55,687 nucleotides of DNA from the NCBI GenBank assembly GCA_964591605.1, contig CAZQEN010000002.1, positions 1 to 55,687 on the forward strand, given 5' to 3'. The notes beneath the pieces are model-generated. The model was given only the letters and a program-made list of their open reading frames with translations. It was not told where the DNA came from and did no database searches. This document shows, in pieces, positions 25,477 through 33,574 of the stretch. Made by a program: the position numbers and the translations under genes. This DNA is from CAYLLT01 sp964591605. GTDB lineage: Bacteria > Planctomycetota > Phycisphaerae > UBA1845 > PWPN01. Position 1 is the stretch's first letter, and each line of letters starts with the position of its first letter.

Positions 25477-25564
25477 GTTATCGACCGACGGGAGGGGGGA
25501 CTGCGAATAGATTTAATCGATTGGCCCGGCTGAGGTTAAGTGTCTGGCCGGGCCGGGCGAACTC

Positions 25565-25735
25565 TCAGCCGGGCGGTACGGGCATCGCAGGAATGGCTCG
25601 GCCTCGCGGGGCGTTGGGGAGGATCCTGTTATCAGCGTTCCATCCCATCTTGGGGCCCGCGCGGCAGACGACGTTGCCGAGGAGGACGGCCTGTGTGAGC
25701 GCGCCGGCGGAGTCGAAGGGGCAGCAGGTTGCGCC
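25565..25735 (-). pseudogene. C-terminal remnant of a Gfo/Idh/MocA oxidoreductase, frameshifted
   Basis: One frame reads CCPFDSAGALTQAVLLGNVV, then CRAGPKMGWNADN and RILPNAP, which is the typical end of planctomycete Gfo/Idh/MocA proteins. The expected EAEPFLRCPYRPA continues in the next frame, so a one-base change broke it. Nothing upstream resembles the rest of such a gene. It lies near an intact relative (26461-27600). Confidence 0.7.
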
Positions 25736-25803
25736 CCCACGGGAAGCTCGGCGGCCGGGCGGTTGGCTGGGCGGCGGGTGATCGGGGAATGGCCGGTCGA
25801 GGC

Positions 25804-25920
25804 GCGGGCGTCCCGCCCGCCGCGTGCCGGGCCGCCGGCTGGGCAGGCCTTGATGAACTCCTTCTGGAGGTCAACGGCGGTGCAGATTGACGCTTGTGGT
25901 GCAGGCGTCCCGCCTGCGCG
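25804..25920. repeat. Two GGCGTCCCGCC hairpin repeats
   Basis: GCGGGCG/CGCCCGC at 25804-25820 and GCAGGCGTCCCGCCTGC at 25901-25917 are perfect stems with 3-nt loops. The second is preceded by TGTGGT, as in the copy at 39965. Confidence 0.6.
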
Positions 25921-26012
25921 TACCGCGGGCGGGGTGCTTGCGTTGGGGGGCGGAATCGGGTTGAATTTCGGGAAAGATTGCAGAGACGGTTCTCACGGAG
26001 CATCGAATAGAC

Positions 26013-26147
26013 ATGGAATCCCACCTGGACGAGCATTACCACGAGGGCAGCGAGGCGGTCGGGCTGGCAACGCTGGCCGGGATCATCTTCGGGCTGCTGC
26101 TGGTCGGGCTGCTGCTGTTCTCGCTGACGTGGGCGCTGGCGAGCTGA
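26013..26147 (+). CDS. Small single-pass membrane protein
   Basis: A 44-codon frame starts at ATG 26013 and ends at TGA 26145. It reads an acidic, His-containing N-terminus (ESHLDEHYHEGSEAVG) followed by a single hydrophobic segment (LAGIIFGLLLVGLLLFSLTW). The hydrophobic pattern and a GGAG about 12 bp upstream favour a real gene. No family was recognised. Confidence 0.45.
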   Translation: MESHLDEHYHEGSEAVGLATLAGIIFGLLLVGLLLFSLTWALAS

Positions 26148-26460
26148 GTGCCTTCGGGAATTGGGGCGGTAGCGGCCGCGGCAAGGATGGGTGGTTCTGC
26201 CGCGGGCGGGATGCGTTGCGTGATTTGACTCCGCTGCGTGCGAACTCGTGGAGCTCCCGGCTGCCACAGGAGGCGTGCGCTACGGGCAGGAGCGTAGACG
26301 CGCTGCCAGGCGCTCTCACCACCTGCACCGGCGAGACGCCGGTGCCACACCTCATCACCGGCGAGACGCCGGCGCCACACCTCATGACCGGCGAGACGCC
26401 GGTGCCACACCAGACCCACAGGGGAGACGAGCGTGCCGCGCCGGGGTGTGAGACCGCCAC
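26148..26460. other. Intergenic region with tandem hairpin repeats
   Basis: The right half is a 30-bp tandem repeat (26326-26411) with a decayed further unit (about 26413-26440). The left half shows no gene. Confidence 0.6.
26326..26411 (+). repeat. Tandem 30-bp repeat of perfect hairpins
   Basis: Units begin at 26326, 26356 and 26386. The unit core CACCGGCGAGACGCCGGTG is a perfect 8-bp stem with an AGA loop, followed by CCACACCTCAT. Read as protein it gives TGETPVPH-type repeats, but these are not part of a gene. Single diverged copies occur elsewhere in the window. Confidence 0.85.
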
Positions 26461-27600
26461 TCAGCCCTTCTTTGAGCTTTCGGATTTGAACAGTTCCAGG
26501 GGGTGGCGACGCTCTTTGAGCGGGAGGGGCACGGGTGCTCCGATGCGCTGCGATTCGTAGATGGCGAGGATCATTTCGAGGGCGGCGCGGCCGTCGTACA
26601 TGCTTCCGCGGGGCTGGGTATCGGTCTGGATGGCGCGGATGAGGTCCCGCACGATCCGGAGGTTGCCGGGGGTCTGGGGGCTGATGTCTTTTTCGGTTTC
26701 GGGCTGGCCAAGGCCGTTGCTGGTGATGGGAACCCACTGGGCCTTCGACGAGCCCGGGGCCCAACTGGGGTCTTCCACGAAGTAGACATCGGGGAAGGTG
26801 GGCGGGCTGCCGCGTCCGATGGTGACGATTCCCTTCGAGCCGAAGATGCGCAAGCCCCAGCGCTCGCCGACGCCGTGACGGGCCTTGTGCGAGTCGAAGG
26901 TGGCGACGCCGGGGCTCCGGAGACCGTAAACCGCGTGGATCTCGTCGCCGGCGATGAGGCCGATCGACTCGTCGCCTTCGCGAACGTCGGCAGGGGTAAT
27001 GTCCTTTCCGCCCTGCAGCACGCGGGCGAAGCACCACTGCGGGTCCCCCGCGAGGTAGCGGATCAGGTCCATGATGTGGGTGCCGAGGACCATGAGGTCC
27101 TGGCCGCCGCCGCGGTGGTCTTCCTTGCCGCGGCCGCTGAGGGTGAGGAGGTCGCCGAGTTTCCCATCGGCAATGAACTCGCGGAGACGCTCGACCCGCG
27201 GGCTGTACCGGGACTGGTGAGCGATGGCGATCTTGAGGTGCCTGGCCTCACAGGCGGCGACCATCTGGTCGGCCTCCTGGAGGGTGCGGGCCATCGGCTT
27301 CTCCATGAACATGTGGCAGCCGTACTCGGCGCAGGCCAGGACCATGTCGAGGTGGCAGTCGGGCCAGCGCGGGGCGATGCTGACGATCTGGGGGCGCTCC
27401 TTCTCGAGCATGTCGCGGTAGTCGGCGTAGGCCCGGTCGACGTTCAGGCGTCTGGCCGCCTCGGCCCGGCCCTTCTCGTCGCTGTCGGCGACGGCCACGA
27501 TCCGGGCCTCGGGAATGCCCTGCCAGGCCACGTCGATGCCGTGGCCGTAATCGCCCTTGCCCGTCCGCCCGATCACCGCGACCCGATATGAATCAGCCAT
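26461..27600 (-). CDS. Gfo/Idh/MocA-family NAD(P)-dependent oxidoreductase
   Basis: The 379-residue protein has an N-terminal Rossmann domain (RVAVIGRTGKGDYGHGID; AVADSDEKGRAEAA), the conserved EKPMARTLQEAD with catalytic-region Lys, and the alpha/beta C-terminal domain (HQSRYSPRVERLREFI; GTHIMDLIRYLAGDP). No Tat signal is present, unlike many planctomycete members, so it acts in the cytoplasm. The substrate is probably a sugar or cyclitol. The start is preceded by GGAAGGTG. It is divergent from ybjQ. Confidence 0.9.
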   Translation of the reverse strand: MADSYRVAVIGRTGKGDYGHGIDVAWQGIPEARIVAVADSDEKGRAEAARRLNVDRAYADYRDMLEKERPQIVSIAPRWPDCHLDMVLACAEYGCHMFMEKPMARTLQEADQMVAACEARHLKIAIAHQSRYSPRVERLREFIADGKLGDLLTLSGRGKEDHRGGGQDLMVLGTHIMDLIRYLAGDPQWCFARVLQGGKDITPADVREGDESIGLIAGDEIHAVYGLRSPGVATFDSHKARHGVGERWGLRIFGSKGIVTIGRGSPPTFPDVYFVEDPSWAPGSSKAQWVPITSNGLGQPETEKDISPQTPGNLRIVRDLIRAIQTDTQPRGSMYDGRAALEMILAIYESQRIGAPVPLPLKERRHPLELFKSESSKKG

Positions 27601-27634
27601 GGGATTTCACCTTCCATTCAAGCCGGACACGGCG

Positions 27635-27640
27635 TATAGT
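27635..27640 (+). promoter_or_regulatory. Candidate -10 box for ybjQ
   Basis: TATAGT lies 27 bp before the ybjQ ATG in the 67-bp divergent spacer. Its complement (ACTATA) could help the oxidoreductase gene on the other strand. Confidence 0.4.
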
Positions 27641-27667
27641 GGCATCCGCCTACAGAAGGAGCCGGCC

Positions 27668-28012
27668 ATGTCGATCATCGTGACCACGACGTTCGCCATC
27701 GAAGGATACCGCATCCGCCGTTATCTCGGAATCGTGCGGGGCCTCATCGTGCGGGCGCCGACGATCTCGCAGGGGATTGTGGGGGGGCTCAAGTCGATCA
27801 TCGGCGGACGGATCGGGGCGTACACCGAGATGTGCGAGCAGGCCCGGCAGCAGGCGTACGAGCTGCTGATCGACCACGCGCGGGAGATGGGGGCGAACGC
27901 GGTGATCGGGCTGCACTACGACGCGTCGGAGGTGGCGAGCAAGTTCAGCGCGACGGAGGTGCTGTGCTACGGCACGGCGGTGGTGGTCGAGCCGGACACT
28001 CAGACGGCGTGA
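27668..28012 (+). CDS. ybjQ: YbjQ-family (heavy-metal-binding-like) protein
   Basis: The ATG at 27668 follows AAGGAG. The 114-residue protein has the YbjQ/DUF74 fold: IIVTTTFAIEGYRIRRYLGI, GIVGGLKSIIGGRIGAYTEM, CEQARQQAYELLIDHAREMG, and ANAVIGLHYDASEV, with a C-terminal VLCYGTAVVVE. The family forms pentameric beta-rich rings and its role is not known. It converges with the zinc-ribbon gene, leaving 4 bp between stops. Confidence 0.92.
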   Translation: MSIIVTTTFAIEGYRIRRYLGIVRGLIVRAPTISQGIVGGLKSIIGGRIGAYTEMCEQARQQAYELLIDHAREMGANAVIGLHYDASEVASKFSATEVLCYGTAVVVEPDTQTA

Positions 28013-28016
28013 GCGG

Positions 28017-28529
28017 TCAGGTGCCGTCGCGGGAGGTCCGCCGCGGGGCATCGGGCGGGACGTCGAGGGTGGGGTCCGGGGGCGGGAGCTGCTCGCGCAT
28101 CTTCCAGCGGTGGATGAACCAGCCGGGGTCGCGCCGATAGTCTTCGATCATCTCGGGCGTGTAGGGCCGGCCGCACTCCGGACAGCGATAGTGGTCGGGC
28201 AGGCCGGTGAGGTTGTAGCCGCAGAAGATGCAGAACGGCTCGCGGCGCTGGCGGATGGCCCGCTTGAAGACGTAGATCCCGACGGCGACGGCGGCGCCGC
28301 CCAGAAACACCCCGATCCGTACGAACAGCAGAAAGAACGCGGCTTCGAGCCCCGCAAAGAGAGCCAGCCCGCACAGGAGGGCAAGTGCGGCGAGTGTCGC
28401 CAGGGCGATGAGCCATCCGGGGCCGACGGAGCCGAGCGCGGTGCGCCAGTCCGGGCGCCACCAGCGGATCTCGCCGAGTTCGTCTGCGTCGGGAGCAGGA
28501 GCTGGTCTGGATCGGTCGCCGAAAGGCAT
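28017..28529 (-). CDS. Membrane protein with planctomycete-type zinc ribbon
   Basis: The 170-residue protein has two adjacent membrane segments (WLIALATLAALALLCGLAL; LFVRIGVFLGGAAVAVGIYV) followed by a cytoplasmic zinc ribbon, C-x2-CGYNLTGLP, then CPECGRPY. This ribbon is common in planctomycete membrane proteins of unknown role. A Pro/Asp-rich tail follows. The four cysteines are intact. Confidence 0.78.
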   Translation of the reverse strand: MPFGDRSRPAPAPDADELGEIRWWRPDWRTALGSVGPGWLIALATLAALALLCGLALFAGLEAAFFLLFVRIGVFLGGAAVAVGIYVFKRAIRQRREPFCIFCGYNLTGLPDHYRCPECGRPYTPEMIEDYRRDPGWFIHRWKMREQLPPPDPTLDVPPDAPRRTSRDGT

Positions 28530-28891
28530 TGAGGGCTCACCTGGACGGTCTCAAGGCATCCGATCCCGCTTTGCAGCGGGGCCGCGATCGGGATCGTTCC
28601 CGTGGACGATACTCTTTCCCCGCGAAGCCACAAAGCGAGCAGAGGCCAAACGCTCAGCAAGGAATGATGGAGTGGATGGCACACGGTTTGTTCGTGGCCT
28701 GCGCGGCCCGGATCTGCCGCCTCTCGTGCCCGACCAGCCACTGGCGCAGATCTGTGAAAGCCGGTGAAATCCGGGGGCGGATCACGCGACTACACCATTA
28801 TTCAAAGCTGCTGGGGAGTTCCCACGGTACCGCTCAGCCGGTCTGTCTGCCGGCGGGAGACTCACGGCGGTTCAACGGCAAGGAGATTGAC
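28530..28891. other. Intergenic region before the large exported protein
   Basis: An imperfect hairpin (GATCCCG and CGGGATC arms, 28562-28595) is the only structure seen in this 362-bp region. The frame of the downstream gene stays open through it, but lacks a ribosome site and protein-like composition. Confidence 0.5.
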
Positions 28892-30757
28892 ATGCTGGGC
28901 TCATATCTTGCGCAGGGCGTGTGCATTCTGCTGGCGACCGTGATGGCCTGGCCGTCGCCGACGGCGGCTCAGGGTGGGGGACAGGATGAGTTTGAGCGGG
29001 GATTCTATCTGCAGACGCATGAACGTGACGCGGCGGGCGCGGCGGCGGCTTTTGCGCGGGTGGCGGAGGACGCGGCGGCGCCCGAGGGGGTGCGCCGTGA
29101 GGCGCGGATGAGGCTGGCACAGTGCCGGGAGGACCTGGCGACCGCCGATCTGGCGCGGCTGATGCCGCCGGAGGTGATCGCTTACGCGGAGATCTCGAAT
29201 CCGGGCGAACACATCGAGCGGCTGGCGAAGCTGATGGGCCTGGTGCGCGAAGGCGCGGAGGCGCCGGAGGGCGGGAAGCCGAAGGCCACGCCGCTGGGGG
29301 GCGGTGCGTTCTTTCCGGACGATTTCACGATCAGCCCGGCCCTGCTGGCGGCGCTGCGGACGGTGCGCGGGGCGGCGGCGGCGATCACGGGGCTGGACGA
29401 GAAGGGTGAGCCGGACGGCCTGCTGGTCGTGCATCCGGGCGACGCGGACCTGCTGCGGGGGGTGATCGAGACGGCAGTGCAGGTGGGGGAGCCGGCCGAT
29501 CCGATCGGCGGTTTCCGGGCGTATCGCCTGCAGGGGCAGGCATGGGCGGTGGTGACGGCCCGCCTGCTGCTGGTTGCGCGGACCCGCGAGATGCTGGCCG
29601 CCGCGGTGGAGCGATTGCGGGACGAGCGGGCGGCGAGTCTGGCGCGCAGCGAGACGCTGGGGGGCTTCCAGAAGCAGCGCGAAGGGGCTCTGGCGTTCGT
29701 GCTGGTCGACGGGCCGCGGCTGGCCGGGCAGATCAACCGCCACCTGCGCGGCCGGGATGGTCAGATCGCGCGGGCGGTTCTGGATCTGGCTCATCTGAAG
29801 GCGGTGAGTGCGGCCGTCCGAACAACGGACAGCGGCCTGGCCGTTCACGCGCAGCTTGACCTGATAGAAGGCCATCGGAACCTGGTCTACGGACTGATCC
29901 GGACCGCGCCGTGCGCCCGCCGAACGCTCGAACACGTGCCGGACGGGGCGGCAGCGGTGGTGATGCTGGGGCTGAACCCGGCCGGCGAGGGAGGCGAAGC
30001 CGCCGCCGGGGCGGGCGTTGCCGCGGCCGGGCAATTCCTGTCGGCGATGGATGTCGGCCGGGAGCTGTTCGGGAACCTGGAAGAGGTGTCCCTGTTCGTG
30101 CTTCCCGCCGCGGGAGCGGCCGGCGGAGCGGAGGGAGCGATTCCGCAAGTCGGGCTGGTCCTGGCGGCGAAGGACGCCGGGCGGTCGCAGGCGCTCTGGA
30201 CGCAGTTGCTTTCGCTGCCGGCGATGTTCGCACCGGGCGGGGCGACGAGCAGTGACGTGGAGATCGAGGGCGCAGCGGGCACGCAGTACCAGTTCAAGGA
30301 GGGTCCGCCCATCGTGGTCGTGCGGTCGGGGCAGCGCGGCGTGATCGTCGGGACGCCGGGTGCGGCGGCGGCGGCTCTGCGGGCCGGGCGCGGCGACGGC
30401 TCGGTCCTGGGCGATGCGGGCTTCAAGCCGCTGCTCGAGCGGCTCACGCCGACGAGCAGCAAGGCCGTCCTGGTCCACGCGGGCCGACTCGCGGAGACGG
30501 TCGCCGCAGTGGCGCACGGACACGAGGCTCAGCACCTTCGACTCATCGCCCCCCTGCTGCGTGAACTGCGGATCTGCGTGGTGACCGATGAAGCGCCCAC
30601 GCGGTTTGCGGTGCGCGGCGAGGTGTCGGGCCTGCCGAATGTGCCGGAGATCGTCCGCACACTGGCCCAGATGAAACGGGCTCAAGCCCCCGCACATCCC
30701 GCCACGGCCACGCGACCGGCCAAACCCGAGCACGCCCAGGCGCGCGGGCGATCGTAG
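28892..30757 (+). CDS. Large exported protein of unknown function
   Basis: The ATG at 28892 follows AAGGAG and starts a signal peptide ending PTAAQ; a 121-codon upstream extension is not signal-like. The 621-residue protein has a helical section near the N-terminus (FYLQTHERDAAGAAAAFARV; REARMRLAQCREDLA). A repetitive alpha/beta body follows, in which AYAEISNPGEHIERLAKLMG and VVMLGLNPAG-type strands recur. This layout resembles DUF3352-like planctomycete proteins, but I could not assign a family. It converges with the HdeD fusion gene with one base between stops. Confidence 0.65.
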   Translation: MLGSYLAQGVCILLATVMAWPSPTAAQGGGQDEFERGFYLQTHERDAAGAAAAFARVAEDAAAPEGVRREARMRLAQCREDLATADLARLMPPEVIAYAEISNPGEHIERLAKLMGLVREGAEAPEGGKPKATPLGGGAFFPDDFTISPALLAALRTVRGAAAAITGLDEKGEPDGLLVVHPGDADLLRGVIETAVQVGEPADPIGGFRAYRLQGQAWAVVTARLLLVARTREMLAAAVERLRDERAASLARSETLGGFQKQREGALAFVLVDGPRLAGQINRHLRGRDGQIARAVLDLAHLKAVSAAVRTTDSGLAVHAQLDLIEGHRNLVYGLIRTAPCARRTLEHVPDGAAAVVMLGLNPAGEGGEAAAGAGVAAAGQFLSAMDVGRELFGNLEEVSLFVLPAAGAAGGAEGAIPQVGLVLAAKDAGRSQALWTQLLSLPAMFAPGGATSSDVEIEGAAGTQYQFKEGPPIVVVRSGQRGVIVGTPGAAAAALRAGRGDGSVLGDAGFKPLLERLTPTSSKAVLVHAGRLAETVAAVAHGHEAQHLRLIAPLLRELRICVVTDEAPTRFAVRGEVSGLPNVPEIVRTLAQMKRAQAPAHPATATRPAKPEHAQARGRS

Positions 30758-30758
30758 A

Positions 30759-33182
30759 TCAATCCCCGACCCCCGTGGAAGGTATACCGGTTAGAGGGAG
30801 TGTAAACTCGACGGGGTCAGCGGCGTTCGTGCCGGCGGGCATGACCTGACCCACAACCTGCAGATCCCGCCACTGCATGCGCCCGTCGGCGGTGTACGGC
30901 CGCAGCCGGACCACGCCGGTGGAAAGCTCCACGCGAACTTCCACGAACGACTGGAAGAACGGGGCGCGGTTCGAGGCGAAGGCGGGAGCCAGCATCTCGG
31001 GTGATGAAGGCCAGGCGTTGAGGCGCCGGATCCACCACCAGACGGGCCGCTTCCAGCGGGGTATCTCGCTGCTGAGCTTGGCAACGACGGCGTCGGTGCG
31101 GGAATAGAAGGCACAGTCGGTCACGGGAGGCTGCCGGGGCCAGTCGAGGGCGGTGCCGATGCTGATGTAGGCCCCCCCACCGCCGTTCACGAAGTGCAGC
31201 ATGGTGCGCGGGCCGGCCGCAGACGTATACCTTTCGCGATAGAACTCGAAATCGTGCGTGTCTCCGCCCATGGTGATCTCGACCGACTCATCGCGCAGAA
31301 ACTGGTGGAGCGCGGCGAAATCCTCATCGAGATGGCTGTTGTCGTGCCCGCCGGCGTAGAAGGGGTGGCCCACAATCACCATTCTGAATTTGCCGCGTGA
31401 CCGCTGAGCGGCAGTGCGCAGCCACTGCCACTGCAGGCGGTCCAGGCTGCGGAGAATGCCGGTATCGACGGCCAGCAGCGCGAAGCGGTCGGTCTGGATC
31501 TCGAAGAAGGGAGCGCGCTGCCGGCCGGTGGGCACGCGGTATTGGCTGCGGAGGCGGGCGGCCTGGGCGATCATGTCTTCGATGCGGCTCTCCGTGGTCG
31601 TGCTGAGGCGGTGGTCGGCCTCGCGGCGGGCCCGCATCGCGGTGCGGGCGGCGTCGGGCTCGAAGAAGTTGGCGGTGAACGCGTCGAGGGCATCGTACCA
31701 GTCGTGGTTGCCGGGGATGGCGTAGATCGGCCGGGTCCAGCCCTTGAAAGGCTGATAGAACTTGGCTTCGTAGTCCTTCATCGCGCCCTGGGGATAAATC
31801 ACGTCGGAGGAGAGGACGAGGAATCTCATGTCGTCGCGGGCGCCGAGAGCCAGGAACTGATCGCGGAGGGCATGTTGTGAGGCGTCGCCTTCTCCGGTGT
31901 CGCCGATGACGATGAAACTGAAGTCCTGTCCGGGCGGAATGCCGGGATCGACTAAGAAGAGGTTATCGGTGGGTAAACCCTTCGGCGTGGCCTGCTCGAT
32001 GACCGCACGCACCATCTCTTCCCGCCAGGTGTCGGTCCGGTGCGCCGCCCACCTCTCCCATGCGCCGGTCGCCCAGGTCTCGGTGTCGAAGTACCAGCTC
32101 ACGCCCAGGAGCGGCGCGAAGGCGATGATCACGGCCGTGAGGGGCATGCCCATCTGAAGGCCGCGCCGCAGCGCTGCGGCCGGCGAGCGGCGAGCCCATT
32201 CGAGATGCAGGTCGAAGCGCATGCGCCGCTTCATCCATCGGCGGAGGGGGCGATCAAGCATGCCGGAGGCGCGGGCCGCGTTTTCCCGCCCGATGGAGCG
32301 CTGCCAGACGGCGCGTTCCAGCGGCCGTGTGAGGAAACGGAAAACGAGCCGCAGCGGAACAATGACGAAGTACGCGAGAATCAGGGCAAAGAACGCGTCA
32401 CCGATGACCGCAATCGCGGGAGAGGCGAGGCCGACGAGGCTCCATTCCGCTTCCATGCGGCCGATGTGGATGGCCAGGAACGTGAGCAGGAGCGTGATCA
32501 CCCAATAGCGGTCGATTCGCCAGCGTTGCTGCTCGTCTGCTTCGATCTCGTTGTGGAATTGCGCGATCAAGGGGTGGGGCTCGAGGTTGAGGTGGCGGTC
32601 AGGATGCCGGGTGGGCATGTCCGGCTGCGCCAGGGATTCGGCGGCGTCGCGGGCGAGCAGGATCGTCCAGCCGGTGGTCAGCAAACGGATGCCGATGGCG
32701 AGGTAGACCGCCCAGGCACCCGAGACGGGCCATCGGAGGGCGATGGAGCATCCGACCAACAGGTTCACGGCCGCGTCGAAGAGCAGGGCGCTGCGGGCTG
32801 AGGCACGGTCGCCACGCACCGCGGCGATCAGCTTCACGCAGCCGTCGATCATCCACGAGGCTCCCAGGAGCAATGCGAGGGCCGCAAACACCAGGTTGCC
32901 CCAGGCCAGGAGCAGCAATCCGGCGAGGATGGACATCGCGCTGCCGAACAGCGTCGAGTGGAGGACACGGGGGTTGCTCAGGGTCAGAGCATGCACGGCC
33001 TGGAGCGCCCCACACACGATCATGAGCACGCCCAGGATCGCCGCAGCGAGTTCAGCCGGAGCGAAAGATGTGATGACGGCCAGGATGCCGAGCACCAGGA
33101 TCGAGCCACCCAGCAGAAGGCGGCGGGCGGCAGCCGTCGTCGCGTGAATGCCGTGAAACAGGCTCTTTCGAACGGATGACAT
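30759..33182 (-). CDS. HdeD-like membrane domain fused to a calcineurin-like metallophosphoesterase
   Basis: The start is taken at ATG 33182 (SSVRKSLFHGIHATTAA); an open frame continues upstream without protein-like composition. Residues 20-190 carry six hydrophobic segments in the HdeD/DUF308 pattern (GGSILVLGILAVITSFAP; ILAGLLLLAWGNLVFAALAL). A middle part has two or three more membrane segments and basic loops. The C-terminal half holds the metallophosphoesterase blocks in order: VIGDTGEGDAS, LSSDVIYP, AIPGNHDWYD, VGHPFYAGG, and MGGDTHDFEFY. The total of 807 residues is far longer than either family alone. A membrane-anchored phosphatase or nucleotidase is inferred; the facing of the domain is uncertain. 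Confidence 0.8.
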   Translation of the reverse strand: MSSVRKSLFHGIHATTAAARRLLLGGSILVLGILAVITSFAPAELAAAILGVLMIVCGALQAVHALTLSNPRVLHSTLFGSAMSILAGLLLLAWGNLVFAALALLLGASWMIDGCVKLIAAVRGDRASARSALLFDAAVNLLVGCSIALRWPVSGAWAVYLAIGIRLLTTGWTILLARDAAESLAQPDMPTRHPDRHLNLEPHPLIAQFHNEIEADEQQRWRIDRYWVITLLLTFLAIHIGRMEAEWSLVGLASPAIAVIGDAFFALILAYFVIVPLRLVFRFLTRPLERAVWQRSIGRENAARASGMLDRPLRRWMKRRMRFDLHLEWARRSPAAALRRGLQMGMPLTAVIIAFAPLLGVSWYFDTETWATGAWERWAAHRTDTWREEMVRAVIEQATPKGLPTDNLFLVDPGIPPGQDFSFIVIGDTGEGDASQHALRDQFLALGARDDMRFLVLSSDVIYPQGAMKDYEAKFYQPFKGWTRPIYAIPGNHDWYDALDAFTANFFEPDAARTAMRARREADHRLSTTTESRIEDMIAQAARLRSQYRVPTGRQRAPFFEIQTDRFALLAVDTGILRSLDRLQWQWLRTAAQRSRGKFRMVIVGHPFYAGGHDNSHLDEDFAALHQFLRDESVEITMGGDTHDFEFYRERYTSAAGPRTMLHFVNGGGGAYISIGTALDWPRQPPVTDCAFYSRTDAVVAKLSSEIPRWKRPVWWWIRRLNAWPSSPEMLAPAFASNRAPFFQSFVEVRVELSTGVVRLRPYTADGRMQWRDLQVVGQVMPAGTNAADPVEFTLPLTGIPSTGVGD

Positions 33183-33574
33183 GATGCAAATCTCGTTGTG
33201 GTCCGGTTGCCGGGCCCCAGCGGGTGTACGCAGTGTACCCGCGTTTGGGTCCGGAAACAGGATCGACGCCGCCACCGGGTGCGGTGTGTGTCGGACGTGT
33301 AACCGGAGGCTGACTGACCCGCGTCGCGACCGGATGCGGCATCGGCTGGCGAGGCACTCTGCCGTCGCAGATCCCCCCGGGCAGGTCGGCCCTGCAAACG
33401 GCTCCCGGAAAAGTGGCCCTACCCGTTTTGCCGGTTGGCGGTAACAATTCCATGGGCTCTGGCACCGCATGTGCTAATGCTGGCGGGGCATTCGGGCCTC
33501 GGGCCGCGAGTGACCCTCTGACGGCGGCGTTTCTTCGGGGGATGGCCGCGCTCTGATTCGAGAGGGTGCGCGAT
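33183..33574. other. Divergent intergenic region between the HdeD fusion and pckG
   Basis: This 392-bp region must contain promoters for two divergent genes, but I see no confident consensus. AGTGTA at 33232-33237 could be the complement of a -10 box (TACACT) for the minus-strand gene. No gene is supported. Confidence 0.4.

Larger units (their letters stand above)
25394..26012. other. Intergenic region with promoter, decayed gene fragment and repeats
   Basis: From left to right it holds a possible promoter for the secreted protein (25448-25476), a decayed oxidoreductase C-terminus (25565-25735), and two GGCG-type hairpin repeats (25804-25820 and 25895-25920). No intact gene is seen until 26013. 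Confidence 0.6.

Noticed and set aside
26320..26440. A protein with TGETPVPH repeats
   Set aside because: The reading is produced by a hairpin DNA repeat that recurs in intergenic positions and has no start site or conserved partner domain.
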